Of a stretch of 64,000 nucleotides of DNA, positions 52,363-61,363 are shown piece by piece. The notes under the pieces were generated by a model, which made no database searches, was not told the DNA's origin, and worked only from the letters and a program-made list of their open reading frames with translations. A program made the translations under genes and the position numbers. This DNA is from JOPF136 sp963773835 (GTDB lineage: Bacteria; Acidobacteriota; Terriglobia; Acidiferrales; UBA7541). Each line of letters begins with the position of its first letter. The first letter of the stretch is position 1. The stretch is from positions 1-64,000 of the forward strand of contig CAVZCQ010000003.1 of the NCBI GenBank assembly GCA_963773835.1, read 5' to 3'.

Positions 52363-52576
52363 CTGCCTGCCCTCCTTCTGCGGACACCCGGAGCGCCTGA
52401 TGTGAGGCGGGATTGAGCTGGCCGGATGCTGGCGGAATCCTACTGCCTTACTACGCACCATTTCAACCTCGGAGGCCGTCCGGCCACGGCAACACAGGGG
52501 TACGGTCCCGCGATGCGAAATTCCGCGACCGCAGGTTCGCAGCGTGCAGCGGGTCAGGTCGCGCCTCGCGGAGCGT

Positions 52577-54445
52577 TCAGCGCGGGGCAACGGGGAGTTC
52601 GAGATGCGAAGGATATCGCCGGTTGCGATAGACGCGCTGGGTGGCCTGCTGGTAATCCTCGGCGCGCGCCAGAAAAATGTTGGGAACATACTTCTGGGGG
52701 TTGCGGTCAATCAGCGGAAACCAGGTGCTCTGCACCTGGACCATCAGGCGATGCCCGCGGAGAAATACGTGATTGTTGGTGTGCAGATCGATCCGATAGG
52801 CAGCGATTTCGCCGGGCGCGACGGGCTCCGGCTTCTCGAAGCTCGCGCGAAACCTTCCGCGGAAGACCTCGTCGGCAACGATCAGGTCGTAGCCGTTCAT
52901 CTCATGATTGGCGGGATTGTCGTCCGGATAGGCGTCAATCAGTTTCACGACCCAGTCGCTGTCGGTTCCCGAGGTGGAGGCGAAGAGGCGGGCCACAATG
53001 TCGCCGGATACGGTCAAATCCTCCGCGAGCGGCTGCGATTTCCAGGTGAGCACGTCGGCACGATGCTCGACGAAGCTCTGATCCTCGAGCAGCCAGGTGG
53101 TCCATCCCGGCCCTTGATAGGTGGGGTAGATGGGACGGTGGCGGTAGGGCACGGGATTGGCGGGATCGGAGACGTAAGAGTCGGAGGCGTCGTCGCCGGT
53201 GGCTGAGGGAGGGTCGAAAGCGAGAGCGCCGTTCTCGCGGAAATAGAGATTGCGCGCGACCGAGTTGGGCGGCGGCCATTCATCGTAGGAAATCCAGCGG
53301 TTCGAGCCGCTCTGAAACGTCCGGACTTTCGCGAACGGCAGCGTTCCTTTACCCTTCAGCCAGTAGGCGAACCAGGGAGCCTGAATCTGTTTGCGGAAGT
53401 AGCGTGAAGTATCGCTGCCGAACTCGACGGGGCCGAGCTTGCGGCCGTCTCCGCGCGACCAGCCGCCGTGATTCCACGGGCCGGCGATCAGGAAATTCCA
53501 GTGATTGGGGTCGTGCTTTTCCTGGAGCTGGTAGATTTCCATGGGGCCGTAAAAATCCTCCTGGTCCCACCAGCCGGCCACGTTCAGGTTGGGAACTTTC
53601 GGCGCGCCCACGTAGCTGAGCAGCGACTGCTTTTTCCAGAATTCGTCGTAATTGGGATGGGCGATGAAATTGTTCCAGGTGGGCAGCCTCCCGTGGAAAT
53701 AGAGCGCATTGGCGTTGGAAAGCGGGCCGAGGGCCAGGTACCAGGAGTACGTGTCGTCTTCGTCGAATGGGAAATCGTAGTTGCGCTTCGAGGTCTCCAG
53801 CATGGCGCCGTATTCGAACCCGTAGCTGAGGCGGAAGGCGCCGTTGTGATGTAAGTCGTCGCCCAGAAACATGTCCGCGATGGAGGCCTGCTCGGAGACG
53901 GCGCGGACGGCAGGATGTGGGTCGAGCGCGGCCATTTCCGCCAGCCAGCCCGGATAAGAGATGCCGGTGATGCCGACCCGGGCGCTGTTGCCCGGCACGT
54001 TTTTCAGCAGCCAGGCCACCGTGTCCCAGGCGTCCGTGCTCTCGTCAATGGCCTTCGGGTCAGCGGTCCCGAAGTTTCGGGACCGCGGCGGGCGCAGCAT
54101 TACGAATTCGCCTTCGGAGGAGAACCGTCCGCGGATGTCCTGGATTACGAAGATGTAGCCGTCGGCGAGCATGTCCGCATAGGTGGCGAGCTGGCGGGAA
54201 TTGCCGAAGGCGTCGTCCCCGGTGCCGTAGGGAGTGCGCACAAACAGGATGGGGAGCGGCTCGCGGGCCCCACGAGGGGAATAGATTTCAGTGTGCAGGC
54301 GCATGCCATCGCGCATGGGGATCATCACGTCGCGTTTCTGGAAATGTCCGAGGGGATCGGCTGCGCCCGGCGGGGGACGAAAGAACAGAAGCAGGAACGG
54401 CACAGCCGGAATCGTCAGACTGGCCAGGATTGCGCGGCGACCCAT
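52577..54445 (-). CDS. CocE/NonD-family hydrolase (X-Pro dipeptidyl-peptidase-like)
   Basis: The 622-residue protein has an alpha/beta-hydrolase domain with the nucleophile elbow 'VGITGISYPGWLAEM' and a C-terminal jelly-roll domain of the CocE/PepX kind ('VSGDIVARLFASTSGTDSDW'). An N-terminal hydrophobic segment after 'GRRAILASLTIP' suggests export. The catalytic His is probably in 'AGPWNHGGW'. Members cleave X-Pro peptides, esters or acyl groups on antibiotics. I chose ATG 54445. The gap 52363-52576 between this gene and the liv genes shows no clear feature. Confidence 0.85.
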   Translation of the reverse strand: MGRRAILASLTIPAVPFLLLFFRPPPGAADPLGHFQKRDVMIPMRDGMRLHTEIYSPRGAREPLPILFVRTPYGTGDDAFGNSRQLATYADMLADGYIFVIQDIRGRFSSEGEFVMLRPPRSRNFGTADPKAIDESTDAWDTVAWLLKNVPGNSARVGITGISYPGWLAEMAALDPHPAVRAVSEQASIADMFLGDDLHHNGAFRLSYGFEYGAMLETSKRNYDFPFDEDDTYSWYLALGPLSNANALYFHGRLPTWNNFIAHPNYDEFWKKQSLLSYVGAPKVPNLNVAGWWDQEDFYGPMEIYQLQEKHDPNHWNFLIAGPWNHGGWSRGDGRKLGPVEFGSDTSRYFRKQIQAPWFAYWLKGKGTLPFAKVRTFQSGSNRWISYDEWPPPNSVARNLYFRENGALAFDPPSATGDDASDSYVSDPANPVPYRHRPIYPTYQGPGWTTWLLEDQSFVEHRADVLTWKSQPLAEDLTVSGDIVARLFASTSGTDSDWVVKLIDAYPDDNPANHEMNGYDLIVADEVFRGRFRASFEKPEPVAPGEIAAYRIDLHTNNHVFLRGHRLMVQVQSTWFPLIDRNPQKYVPNIFLARAEDYQQATQRVYRNRRYPSHLELPVAPR

Positions 54446-54502
54446 TCCCTCTCTCCGCCTCGCATCGCGGGAGGCGCCCGGGGAGCATAGCACGGCGGCC
54501 GG

Positions 54503-56521
54503 TCAGCGGAGGTTCAGGCGAGCGAGAAAATGCTGGAAGCGGGGATCGCGGCGGAGCGGGTCCATCATCGGATCCACGCGCAGGCGCGCCATTTCCGGGT
54601 CGTGTTCCTCCATGGCCTTTTCCATCCACTGGAAAGCCGGGTCCTTTTCCCCCAGAGCCGCGTAGCAGGTGGCAATACGCCAGGCGGAGGTGTAGGTGGT
54701 CTCCCGGCGCTTCAACTGCCGCTGGAGAATCCAGCTATAGATGGATTGGGTGTCGCCTCCTGCCGCGGCCTGGCGGAAGGAGTCGGCCACATCAGGCGTG
54801 GAGTGACTGAGCTCGAGCAGGCGGGAAAATTCCGCGGCTGCTTCCTTCCCCTGATGAAGTTGAATATAGGTCCAGACGAGGAAAATATGCGCGCCATAAA
54901 AGTCCGGATCCAGCTCGAGCGCGCGGCGAAAGGCGGTGTCGGCGCGCGGATAGTCGCGCGCCAGATAGAAAGTGTAGCCCTGATCCGTGGTGATGAACCG
55001 CGAGAGGGGATCGAGCTGGCGTGCTGTTTCCATCTCGCGCTCGGCCTCGGGAAAGCGTCCCAGCGCAGCCAGATATTCCCCCCGCCATTGATGGGCAGTG
55101 GCGTCGGAAGGCGAAAGCTGGAGGGCCTGGACGAATTCGGCATCGGCCGCGGACCAGTCGTGGTCGAATTGCCAGGCCACCAGGCCGAGGACGGCGTGGG
55201 CCTCGGAAAGCGCGGAGTCATGCTCCAGGGCGGTGCGCGCCGCTTCGCGCGCGGCCGGAAGGGTCTCCGCCGGAGGACTCAGGGTCCAATCGGCCAGCAC
55301 TGCGTAGGTTTCCGCCACGCCGACGTAGGCCTCGGCATAGGAGGGATCCTTCCGGATGGAGGACTGGTAGAGGGTGAGCGCCTTCTGGAGATCGTGCGCG
55401 GCGAGGCGATTCCAGAAGTACCGGCCCTTCAGGTAATCTTCCCGAGCTTCGGGATTGGCCGGCGCGGGCTGCGCAGCGGCCGCGGAGGACGCTGCGAAGA
55501 ATTTCGCGCCGAGGACGGCGGCGACGTGCGAAGAGATTTCGTCCTCAGCGGAAAGGGCGTCCTGGGAACCGCGGTCGTAGGTTTCGGCCCAGACGGGCAC
55601 CTGGTCGCGCGTGCGCACCAGCCAGAGGAAAACGCGGGCGCGCTTCGCGTCGCGCCGCACCGTTCCCTCGAGCAGATAATCGACGGTCAGCTCGCGGCCA
55701 ATCTGCTCCGCGGTTTTGTGGGCGTTGCGGTACTGCGTGGCGGTCGTGCGCGCAATCAGACTCAACTCGCGAGGATTGATTGCGGACATGCGCGTGATGA
55801 GGGCGTCGGAAAGGCCGCCGGCAAAATCCGAGTCGCTGGAATCTCCGCCCGGGCTGTCGAAGGGGAGCACCAGCAACACGGCCGGGCCGCCGGCGGGACG
55901 CGAAGCCGACGACGTGTGCGGCCAGCCGAACCGCAGAGCCAGCGCGAGGAAAACGAGCAGCAGGACTCCGAAAGCTGCCACGGTCCACGGAATGGCGCGG
56001 CCGCGCGGTGCCGCGGGAATCTCCGCGGATGCCGGGCGCTGCAGCGGGCCGGGAGCGGCCGTGGCAGGGGGTTGCAGCGCTTCCTCCGGGCCGGCCTCCT
56101 CGGTCAGCCGCGTGGTGGGCGCGATGAAGAGATAGCCGGTGCGCGGGACCGTGCGGATAAACTCCGGCTGGTCGCGGAGATCGCCGAGGGCGCGGCGCAA
56201 TTTGTTGAGCGCCGTATTCAAATTGGCGTCGAAATCCAGGTAGTCGTCATCGGGCCACACGCGCGCACGAATCTCCTCGCGAGTCACGATCGCGCCGGCA
56301 TTTTCGAGCAGCGCGGCCAGCACTTGAAACGGTTTCTCCTGCAGGCGGACGGGTTCGCCGCCGCGAAAGAGCCTTCGGGTGCGGAGATTTGCTTCAAACG
56401 ATCCAAAACGCACGCGTGCGCAAGAGCGCGTCTCCGCCGCTCCCCCAGCGCCGGCCCCGGAACCCGCAGGTCTGGCGGATGCTCCCGCGTCAGCAGAGTC
56501 GCTGCCGGCCGTTGTTTCCAT
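54503..56521 (-). CDS. CadC-like winged-helix regulator with TPR domain
   Basis: This 672-residue protein starts with a low-complexity region, then an OmpR/PhoB-type winged helix ('EKPFQVLAALLENAGAIVTR', 'LNTALNKLRRALGDLRDQPE', 'IRTVPRTGYLFI'). One membrane helix ('IPWTVAAFGVLLLVFLALAL') follows, then a domain seen in many such regulators ('GGLSDALITRMSAINPRELS') and several TPR repeats to the C-terminus. It is probably a membrane-bound one-component regulator. ATG 56521 has GAGGGG at a suitable distance. Confidence 0.85.
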   Translation of the reverse strand: METTAGSDSADAGASARPAGSGAGAGGAAETRSCARVRFGSFEANLRTRRLFRGGEPVRLQEKPFQVLAALLENAGAIVTREEIRARVWPDDDYLDFDANLNTALNKLRRALGDLRDQPEFIRTVPRTGYLFIAPTTRLTEEAGPEEALQPPATAAPGPLQRPASAEIPAAPRGRAIPWTVAAFGVLLLVFLALALRFGWPHTSSASRPAGGPAVLLVLPFDSPGGDSSDSDFAGGLSDALITRMSAINPRELSLIARTTATQYRNAHKTAEQIGRELTVDYLLEGTVRRDAKRARVFLWLVRTRDQVPVWAETYDRGSQDALSAEDEISSHVAAVLGAKFFAASSAAAAQPAPANPEAREDYLKGRYFWNRLAAHDLQKALTLYQSSIRKDPSYAEAYVGVAETYAVLADWTLSPPAETLPAAREAARTALEHDSALSEAHAVLGLVAWQFDHDWSAADAEFVQALQLSPSDATAHQWRGEYLAALGRFPEAEREMETARQLDPLSRFITTDQGYTFYLARDYPRADTAFRRALELDPDFYGAHIFLVWTYIQLHQGKEAAAEFSRLLELSHSTPDVADSFRQAAAGGDTQSIYSWILQRQLKRRETTYTSAWRIATCYAALGEKDPAFQWMEKAMEEHDPEMARLRVDPMMDPLRRDPRFQHFLARLNLR

Positions 56522-56757
56522 TGGAACTACCCCTCTTCGGGTACATCCCGAGCATCCTGGGGAAGGATTCGGAGATGCCCGACCAAAGCCGCTGAACAAT
56601 TAGACGCGCGATTGGCGCGGCGCGTTCACTCGGATCGAATTATTTTTTGCGGGAGACGTATGCGAACTCAACGCGGGATAGATTAGCGGTGACCTCTTGT
56701 TTTCAGTAGAAAACTACGGAAATTCATTCGGCAAAGGGAAAATTTCGTGCCGGATTG

Positions 56758-56774
56758 GCGGGAAATTCTCCCGC
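56758..56774. promoter_or_regulatory. GCGGGA/TCCCGC inverted repeat in a 369-bp gap
   Basis: Perfect 6-bp arms with an AATTC spacer lie upstream of the CadC-like gene, within 56600-56968. The stretch around 56640-56760 is AT-richer than its surroundings, as promoters are. A divergent short frame in this gap lacks protein-like composition and is not called. Nothing else is recognised. Confidence 0.3.
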
Positions 56775-56968
56775 ATGTCGGGCCCATTTTGCATCGCATG
56801 CCGTTCGTCGTGACGCGAGCGGGTAACGCCCAGCGGAGCGCCGCAATTTAGATGAATTTTAGACGCATTTACGGCATGGCATCCGGCTCGGTGTTGATTT
56901 TCACCTCACGCGGATTGTCCGGATACCCAGGGCCAGGAGACGCCAAACCATCCGGGAAAATGGGCTGG

Positions 56969-57475
56969 TCAGTTTGCGCCCCTCTGAAGTCGTTTCAGAA
57001 GCTGAATCTGGCCGGCGTGATAAATGTCGTGGAAGGCCACTCCCAGGATGGAGTCGAACGCCGACCATTTGGAGCCATGCACTGGGCGGTTGCACCGAGC
57101 TGCCGGAAGCTCTGCAACCGTCTGCCGCAGCGACTCGTGGAATTCGTGGAGCCGCGACAAAGCCTGCTTCCATTCCGCGGCGGAGCCGGCTGACGGCGAG
57201 GAGAACCAATTGCTGCCTTTCAGAGGAAAAGCTCCCCGCTTCCCGGCGATGAGGCGCTGGCGTACGGCATATTTCCAGTAGGCGGCGTGCAGCACTTCCT
57301 CCCAGATGTTGTGCCGTCCGGGTGCGGGTCGCCAGACGGCCTGCGAGGGAGTGAGGCCGCGCAGGCTGCCGCGGAGGTTGGTGCCGTGCCAGGCGCGGTG
57401 GTCGTAGGCCTGGTCGAGCGCGGCCAGCAGCGAGCGGATCATCTCGGATTGCCTTTTCGTGCGGCGAGCGGGCAT
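56969..57475 (-). CDS. DinB-family protein
   Basis: The 168-residue product is a four-helix DinB-like protein. Possible metal-ligand histidines are in 'NIWEEVLHAAYWKYAVRQRL' and in 'AFHDIYHAGQIQLLKRLQRG', the typical H-x3-H at the end. DinB-family proteins include thiol transferases that use mycothiol or bacillithiol. The substrate here is unknown. Length and helices are normal for the family. It is divergent from the DUF169 gene. Confidence 0.8.
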   Translation of the reverse strand: MPARRTKRQSEMIRSLLAALDQAYDHRAWHGTNLRGSLRGLTPSQAVWRPAPGRHNIWEEVLHAAYWKYAVRQRLIAGKRGAFPLKGSNWFSSPSAGSAAEWKQALSRLHEFHESLRQTVAELPAARCNRPVHGSKWSAFDSILGVAFHDIYHAGQIQLLKRLQRGAN

Positions 57476-57650
57476 AACGCCTCCTTGGTACCGCCGCGAA
57501 CTCCTCGTTCGGTGTCCGGCGGGAAAGCGGAATCATAGCAGGGCGGCCGAATCTCGCAGCGGCGGTGCGATTCCGTTATACTCCGGCGCGCCCCGTTTCT
57601 CCGCGATACCATTTGTCCGGCGGCGGGCGGCGCGGCAAAAGGAGACGCTC

Positions 57651-58355
57651 GTGGATTCCAAAACGGCATGTGCGCGCCTGGCGGCGCTACTGCACCTCGA
57701 GAGCCGTCCTGTCGCCGTCGCGTTCTCCGATGCGCCGCCCGCGGGGCTCTCGCGCATCGACACGCCGGCCGTATCCGGCTGCACGTATTGGAAGCTGGCA
57801 GCGGAAGGCCGTTCGTTCTACACGGAAGCGGAAGACCATTTCGGTTGTCCGGTAGGGGCGCACACGCACAACGTTTCCATACCGCCGGAAAAACAAACAG
57901 AGCTGCAAGGCTTGGTGGGCACGATGGTCCAGCTCGAGTACATCCGCATGGAGGAAATCCCGCAGATACCGCGGCGCCGCCGGCCGATGGCCATCGCGTC
58001 ATATGCGCCTCTGGACGCGGCAACCTTCGAGCCGGACGCGGTGCTGGTGCGGGCCAATCCGCGCGCGATCATGCTCCTGGCGGAGGCTGCCGCGGCGGCG
58101 GGCGGGCCTGTGCACGGCGGCCTGATGGGCCGGCCGACGTGCGCGTTCATCCCCGTGACGGCGGACGAGGGGCGGGCCGCGGCCAGTGCCGGATGCATCG
58201 GGAACCGCGTGTACACGGGACTGGGCGACGATGAAATGTACTTCTCGATTCCCGGCGGGCAGCTCGAAGCCATCGTATCGAATCTTCAGGCGATCGTGCA
58301 CGCGAACAGCGAACTGGAAACATTCCATCGCAGCCGCCACGCCGCGGCGTCCTGA
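57651..58355 (+). CDS. DUF169-family protein
   Basis: This 234-residue protein belongs to the DUF169 group: 'LAALLHLESRPVAVAFSDAP', 'SGCTYWKLAAEGRSFYTEAE' and 'HFGCPVGAHT' near the N-terminus, then 'AGCIGNRVYTGLGDDEMYF' and 'IPGGQLEAIV'. Conserved cysteines and this arrangement are typical, but the function of the family is not established. I chose GTG 57651 because AAAAGGAG precedes it by 6 bases; longer starts have no site. It is followed by an aminotransferase gene on the same strand after a 99-bp gap. Confidence 0.8.
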   Translation: MDSKTACARLAALLHLESRPVAVAFSDAPPAGLSRIDTPAVSGCTYWKLAAEGRSFYTEAEDHFGCPVGAHTHNVSIPPEKQTELQGLVGTMVQLEYIRMEEIPQIPRRRRPMAIASYAPLDAATFEPDAVLVRANPRAIMLLAEAAAAAGGPVHGGLMGRPTCAFIPVTADEGRAAASAGCIGNRVYTGLGDDEMYFSIPGGQLEAIVSNLQAIVHANSELETFHRSRHAAAS

Positions 58356-58454
58356 CAAATTCCCGGCCAACTGACTCAGCAACACAGTTCTGCTATGCTC
58401 CGCGACGAAGGGACGTCCTGCGTGTGCCCGTGCGTTCTTTCGAGCGGAGGCACC

Positions 58455-59807
58455 ATGCTGAATCGTCGCGAAATGCTGGGGATGCTGGGAGCTACGGCCG
58501 TTGTGCCGCCGCTGGCCTGGGCCGAGCGCTCCACCGCACGCTCGCGCGCTTTGCCGGCTGATCCCGAGGCGCCTGCGGGGCTGATTGAACAGATCCTGTG
58601 CCGACCGCAGCCTGCGCTGCCCTCCGACGCACTGTTCGCGCGCGAGCCGGAAGCCTATTGGGCCGAACTGCGCAAACAGTGGATTTTCCGCCCCGGGTTT
58701 CTGTACCTGAATAATGGTACCAATGGCTCCTGCCCGCAGCCCATCTTGCGCGCCTACATCGAAAGCATCCTGCACGAGGAGCAGATGGAATCGTCGGACG
58801 ACCCGGAAGCCTATCCGCTGTGGGGCTACGGCCCCTGGGACGAGTACCGCCAGCCGGTGGCGAGTTTCGTGGGCGCGGACATGGATGAGATCGCGCTCGT
58901 CCGCAACGCCACCGAGGGCCTGAACTACATCGCGAACGGCCTGGACCTGAAACCCGGCGACGAGGTGATTTATACCGACGAAGAGCATAGCAGCGGGAAA
59001 AGCCCCTGGCTGCTGAAGCAGAAGCGCTACGGCATCGTGGTGCGCGAAGTAACGCTGCCCAAACCGCCGGCCACGAAGCAGCAGGTCCTGGACCTGTTCG
59101 AGGCGGCGCGCACGCCGCGGACGCGCGTGGTGATGGCCAGCCACATCACCACGATGACCGGGTGCGTGCTGCCGGTTCGCGAAATCTGCGCCTGGGCGCG
59201 GCAGAATTATCTGCTGTCGCTCATCGACGGGGCGCACGTCATCGGGCAGTTCCCCATCAACCTGCACGAGATGGGCTGCGATTTTTACATCACCACACCG
59301 CATAAATGGCTGCTCGCGCCGAAAGGCATTGGCGTGCTCTACATCCGCGAAGGGGCGAGCGACCAACTGTGGAACACCATCGCCACGGGCGGCTGGGACG
59401 ACTACAAGAGCCACGCGGCGCGGCTGATGCAGTTCGGCTCGACGAGCGTGTGCATTCTTGCCGGGCTCGTGGCGTCGATCGACTTTTGGCGCGCGATCGG
59501 TCCTGAGCGGATCGAGCGCCGCATCCGGGATTTGCACGCCCATGTGAAAACCGCCATGGGCGCGCTGCCGGGCGCGGTGGTCGAATCGGCACCGGGCGAA
59601 GAATTCACCGCCGGCATTTGCACCGTAGATTATCCCGGATTCGACCGCATGAAGTTCGAGCAGTGGGTTTATAAGCAGCACCACATCCGCTGCCGCGGCA
59701 CGTCGCCCTCACGGTTCCGCATCAGCACGCACATTTACAACAGCCGCGCGGACCTCGACCGATTCTCGGACATCCTGGCCGATTACCGGAAGAAAAACGC
59801 AACCTGA
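58455..59807 (+). CDS. class V PLP-dependent aminotransferase/desulfurase-like, with signal sequence
   Basis: The 450-residue protein has a twin-arginine-like N-terminus ('LNRREMLGMLGATAVVPPLA'), followed by a fold-type I PLP enzyme. 'VRNATEGLNYIANGLDLKPG' binds the cofactor phosphate, 'SLIDGAHVIGQFPINLHEMG' holds the Asp that pairs with the ring nitrogen, and 'YITTPHKWLLAPKGIGVLYI' contains the Schiff-base lysine. Such exported class V aminotransferase-like proteins include isopenicillin-epimerase relatives. The reaction is not decided by the sequence. GGAGG lies 5 bases before the ATG. Confidence 0.85.
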   Translation: MLNRREMLGMLGATAVVPPLAWAERSTARSRALPADPEAPAGLIEQILCRPQPALPSDALFAREPEAYWAELRKQWIFRPGFLYLNNGTNGSCPQPILRAYIESILHEEQMESSDDPEAYPLWGYGPWDEYRQPVASFVGADMDEIALVRNATEGLNYIANGLDLKPGDEVIYTDEEHSSGKSPWLLKQKRYGIVVREVTLPKPPATKQQVLDLFEAARTPRTRVVMASHITTMTGCVLPVREICAWARQNYLLSLIDGAHVIGQFPINLHEMGCDFYITTPHKWLLAPKGIGVLYIREGASDQLWNTIATGGWDDYKSHAARLMQFGSTSVCILAGLVASIDFWRAIGPERIERRIRDLHAHVKTAMGALPGAVVESAPGEEFTAGICTVDYPGFDRMKFEQWVYKQHHIRCRGTSPSRFRISTHIYNSRADLDRFSDILADYRKKNAT

Positions 59808-59844
59808 TGGGGCCTAGGCAACCGCGCTAACCCGTGCGTTCCCT

Positions 59845-60867
59845 CTAGTTTTGCGCTGCGGGCGGGCGCGCGGGTGCGCTTTGGGTTGGGGCGCGGCTGG
59901 AAATGCGTCGAGCAGCGAGGCCGAGTAGGCCGGCGATGAGTCCCCCGGTGTAAATCATCGTCTGCCAGACCAGACCGACGGCCACGGTCAGCGCGGCGGG
60001 CGCGCCGAAGGGCACCAGCAGCGCCGCCAGCGCCGCTTCGCGGACTCCCAGTCCTCCCTGCGAGAGCGGTACGAGCGCAGCCAGCTTCGCGAGCGGCCAG
60101 GCCAGAAACCACACGCGCAGGCGCAAATGCAGGCCGCAGGCTCCACCCAGCACCGCCGTGAGCAGCACAAACGAGGATTGCACCGCAACACCGCCGGCGA
60201 GCGAAGCCGCGACTACGTGCGGGCGGCGGCGCATCGAACGCCCGGCCTGGCGAAGGCGCGCCAGCTTCCGGCGGATGCGGAAAGAAAAGCGGCGCGCGGG
60301 CAGCGCGGCGAGCGCCGCCGCAGCCACCGCGATTCCGAGCGTCACCGCGCCCACGGACAGGAAAAACACGCGACGGCTCCGTGGATCGAGTTCGCCGGGA
60401 AGCAGCAGGGCGCCCGCTGCCGTGATGAGCACCAGCGCCAGAACGTCCATCAGGCGGTCCATCAGGCTGCCGAGCAGGAATCCCGCGCGATGCCGCGCCA
60501 TGCGCAGGCCCACGCCGACGCGCACCACATCTCCGCCGACGATGGAGGGAAGGAACAGCGTGCCGAACAGGCCGCCAAAATAGCACTGCGCCGCCTGCGG
60601 GTAACTGAACTCCGCCCCGCCCAGGTTCACCATCATGCGGTACTTCATCATTCCCAAAAAGTGTGCAGCCAGGTAACCCGCAAGGACCAGGAGCCACAGC
60701 GCCGGGGGGATGCTGCGGATGGCGGCCCAGATGCGCTCGCGGGGCAGGAGGACGAGGAGAAGCGCGAGGATGGCGATGCCGATGGCGAGGCGCGTGACGG
60801 CCGCGACGGACTTCCAGCCGCGGCTTTCGCTCGCGCCGTTCAATTCGTGTTCACTTCCGGTGGTCAC
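59845..60867 (-). CDS. UPF0104/AglD-like integral membrane protein
   Basis: This 340-residue protein has about eight membrane helices and the segments 'FLPSIVGGDVVRVGVGLRMA' and 'LVPLSQGGLGVREAALAALL' that mark the lysylphosphatidylglycerol synthase transmembrane (flippase-like) family. I chose GTG 60867, because GTGA overlaps the TGA of the pterin dehydratase gene; a longer frame upstream lies inside that gene. Family members move or modify lipids or sugar-lipids in the cytoplasmic membrane. The catalytic domain of MprF is absent. Confidence 0.82.
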   Translation of the reverse strand: MTTGSEHELNGASESRGWKSVAAVTRLAIGIAILALLLVLLPRERIWAAIRSIPPALWLLVLAGYLAAHFLGMMKYRMMVNLGGAEFSYPQAAQCYFGGLFGTLFLPSIVGGDVVRVGVGLRMARHRAGFLLGSLMDRLMDVLALVLITAAGALLLPGELDPRSRRVFFLSVGAVTLGIAVAAAALAALPARRFSFRIRRKLARLRQAGRSMRRRPHVVAASLAGGVAVQSSFVLLTAVLGGACGLHLRLRVWFLAWPLAKLAALVPLSQGGLGVREAALAALLVPFGAPAALTVAVGLVWQTMIYTGGLIAGLLGLAARRISSRAPTQSAPARPPAAQN

Positions 60868-61154
60868 TTCCCGTGAATCTGGTTCATGCGGCGGGCCAGC
60901 TCGAGATCGTTGTGGGTGATCCCGCCGGCGTCGTGTGTCATCAGGTCCACGGTCACGCGGTTCCACGCGTTGGCCCAGTCGGGGTGGTGGTTCATGGCCT
61001 CGGCCACCAGGGCGCAACTGGACATGAATCCCCAGGCCTGGACAAAATTCTCAAACGTGAATTCGCGGTGCAGCTTCCCGCCGCGGCAGCTCCATCCGGG
61101 CAGGCCGGCGAGCGCGGCGTTGATTTCCGCTTCCGGGAGCTTCTGGCGGCTCAC
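60864..61154 (-). CDS. pterin-4a-carbinolamine dehydratase
   Basis: The 96-residue protein is a complete PCD/DCoH fold: 'LPGWSCRGGKLHREFTFENF', 'EAMNHHPDWANAWNRVTVDL' with the HHPDW active-site motif, and 'HDAGGITHNDLELARRMNQI'. It dehydrates pterin-4a-carbinolamine in tetrahydropterin recycling and in some bacteria has other roles. No aromatic amino acid hydroxylase is nearby. Its stop overlaps the start of the flippase-like gene as GTGA. No clear feature is seen in 61155-61363. Confidence 0.93.
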   Translation of the reverse strand: MSRQKLPEAEINAALAGLPGWSCRGGKLHREFTFENFVQAWGFMSSCALVAEAMNHHPDWANAWNRVTVDLMTHDAGGITHNDLELARRMNQIHGK

Positions 61155-61363
61155 GACTCCCTCCTTCGGCAGGTTGCGGCATGACTGCCTCGCGTCCCGC
61201 TGTGCGGGATGAGTATGGCGTGTCCGGCGGGGCGCGGCAAGTCGCGCAATTTCGGGGAATTTGGGTTGAAGCAGCGGGGGGTATCCGCTATCTTAGGGGA
61301 CTCATTTCTAGGGCGCGGCCGCGGAGGAGAGCCCGGTGCGAGCCCCGCAATCCAGAGGAGAGC

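Noticed and set aside
56852..57193. A 113-codon plus-strand frame before the DinB gene.
   Set aside because: Most of it is antisense to the DinB gene, and the remainder has no protein-like pattern or ribosome-binding site.
57999..59684. A 561-codon open frame on the minus strand opposite the DUF169 and aminotransferase genes.
   Set aside because: It spans two well-supported genes and lacks any domain or ribosome-binding site.
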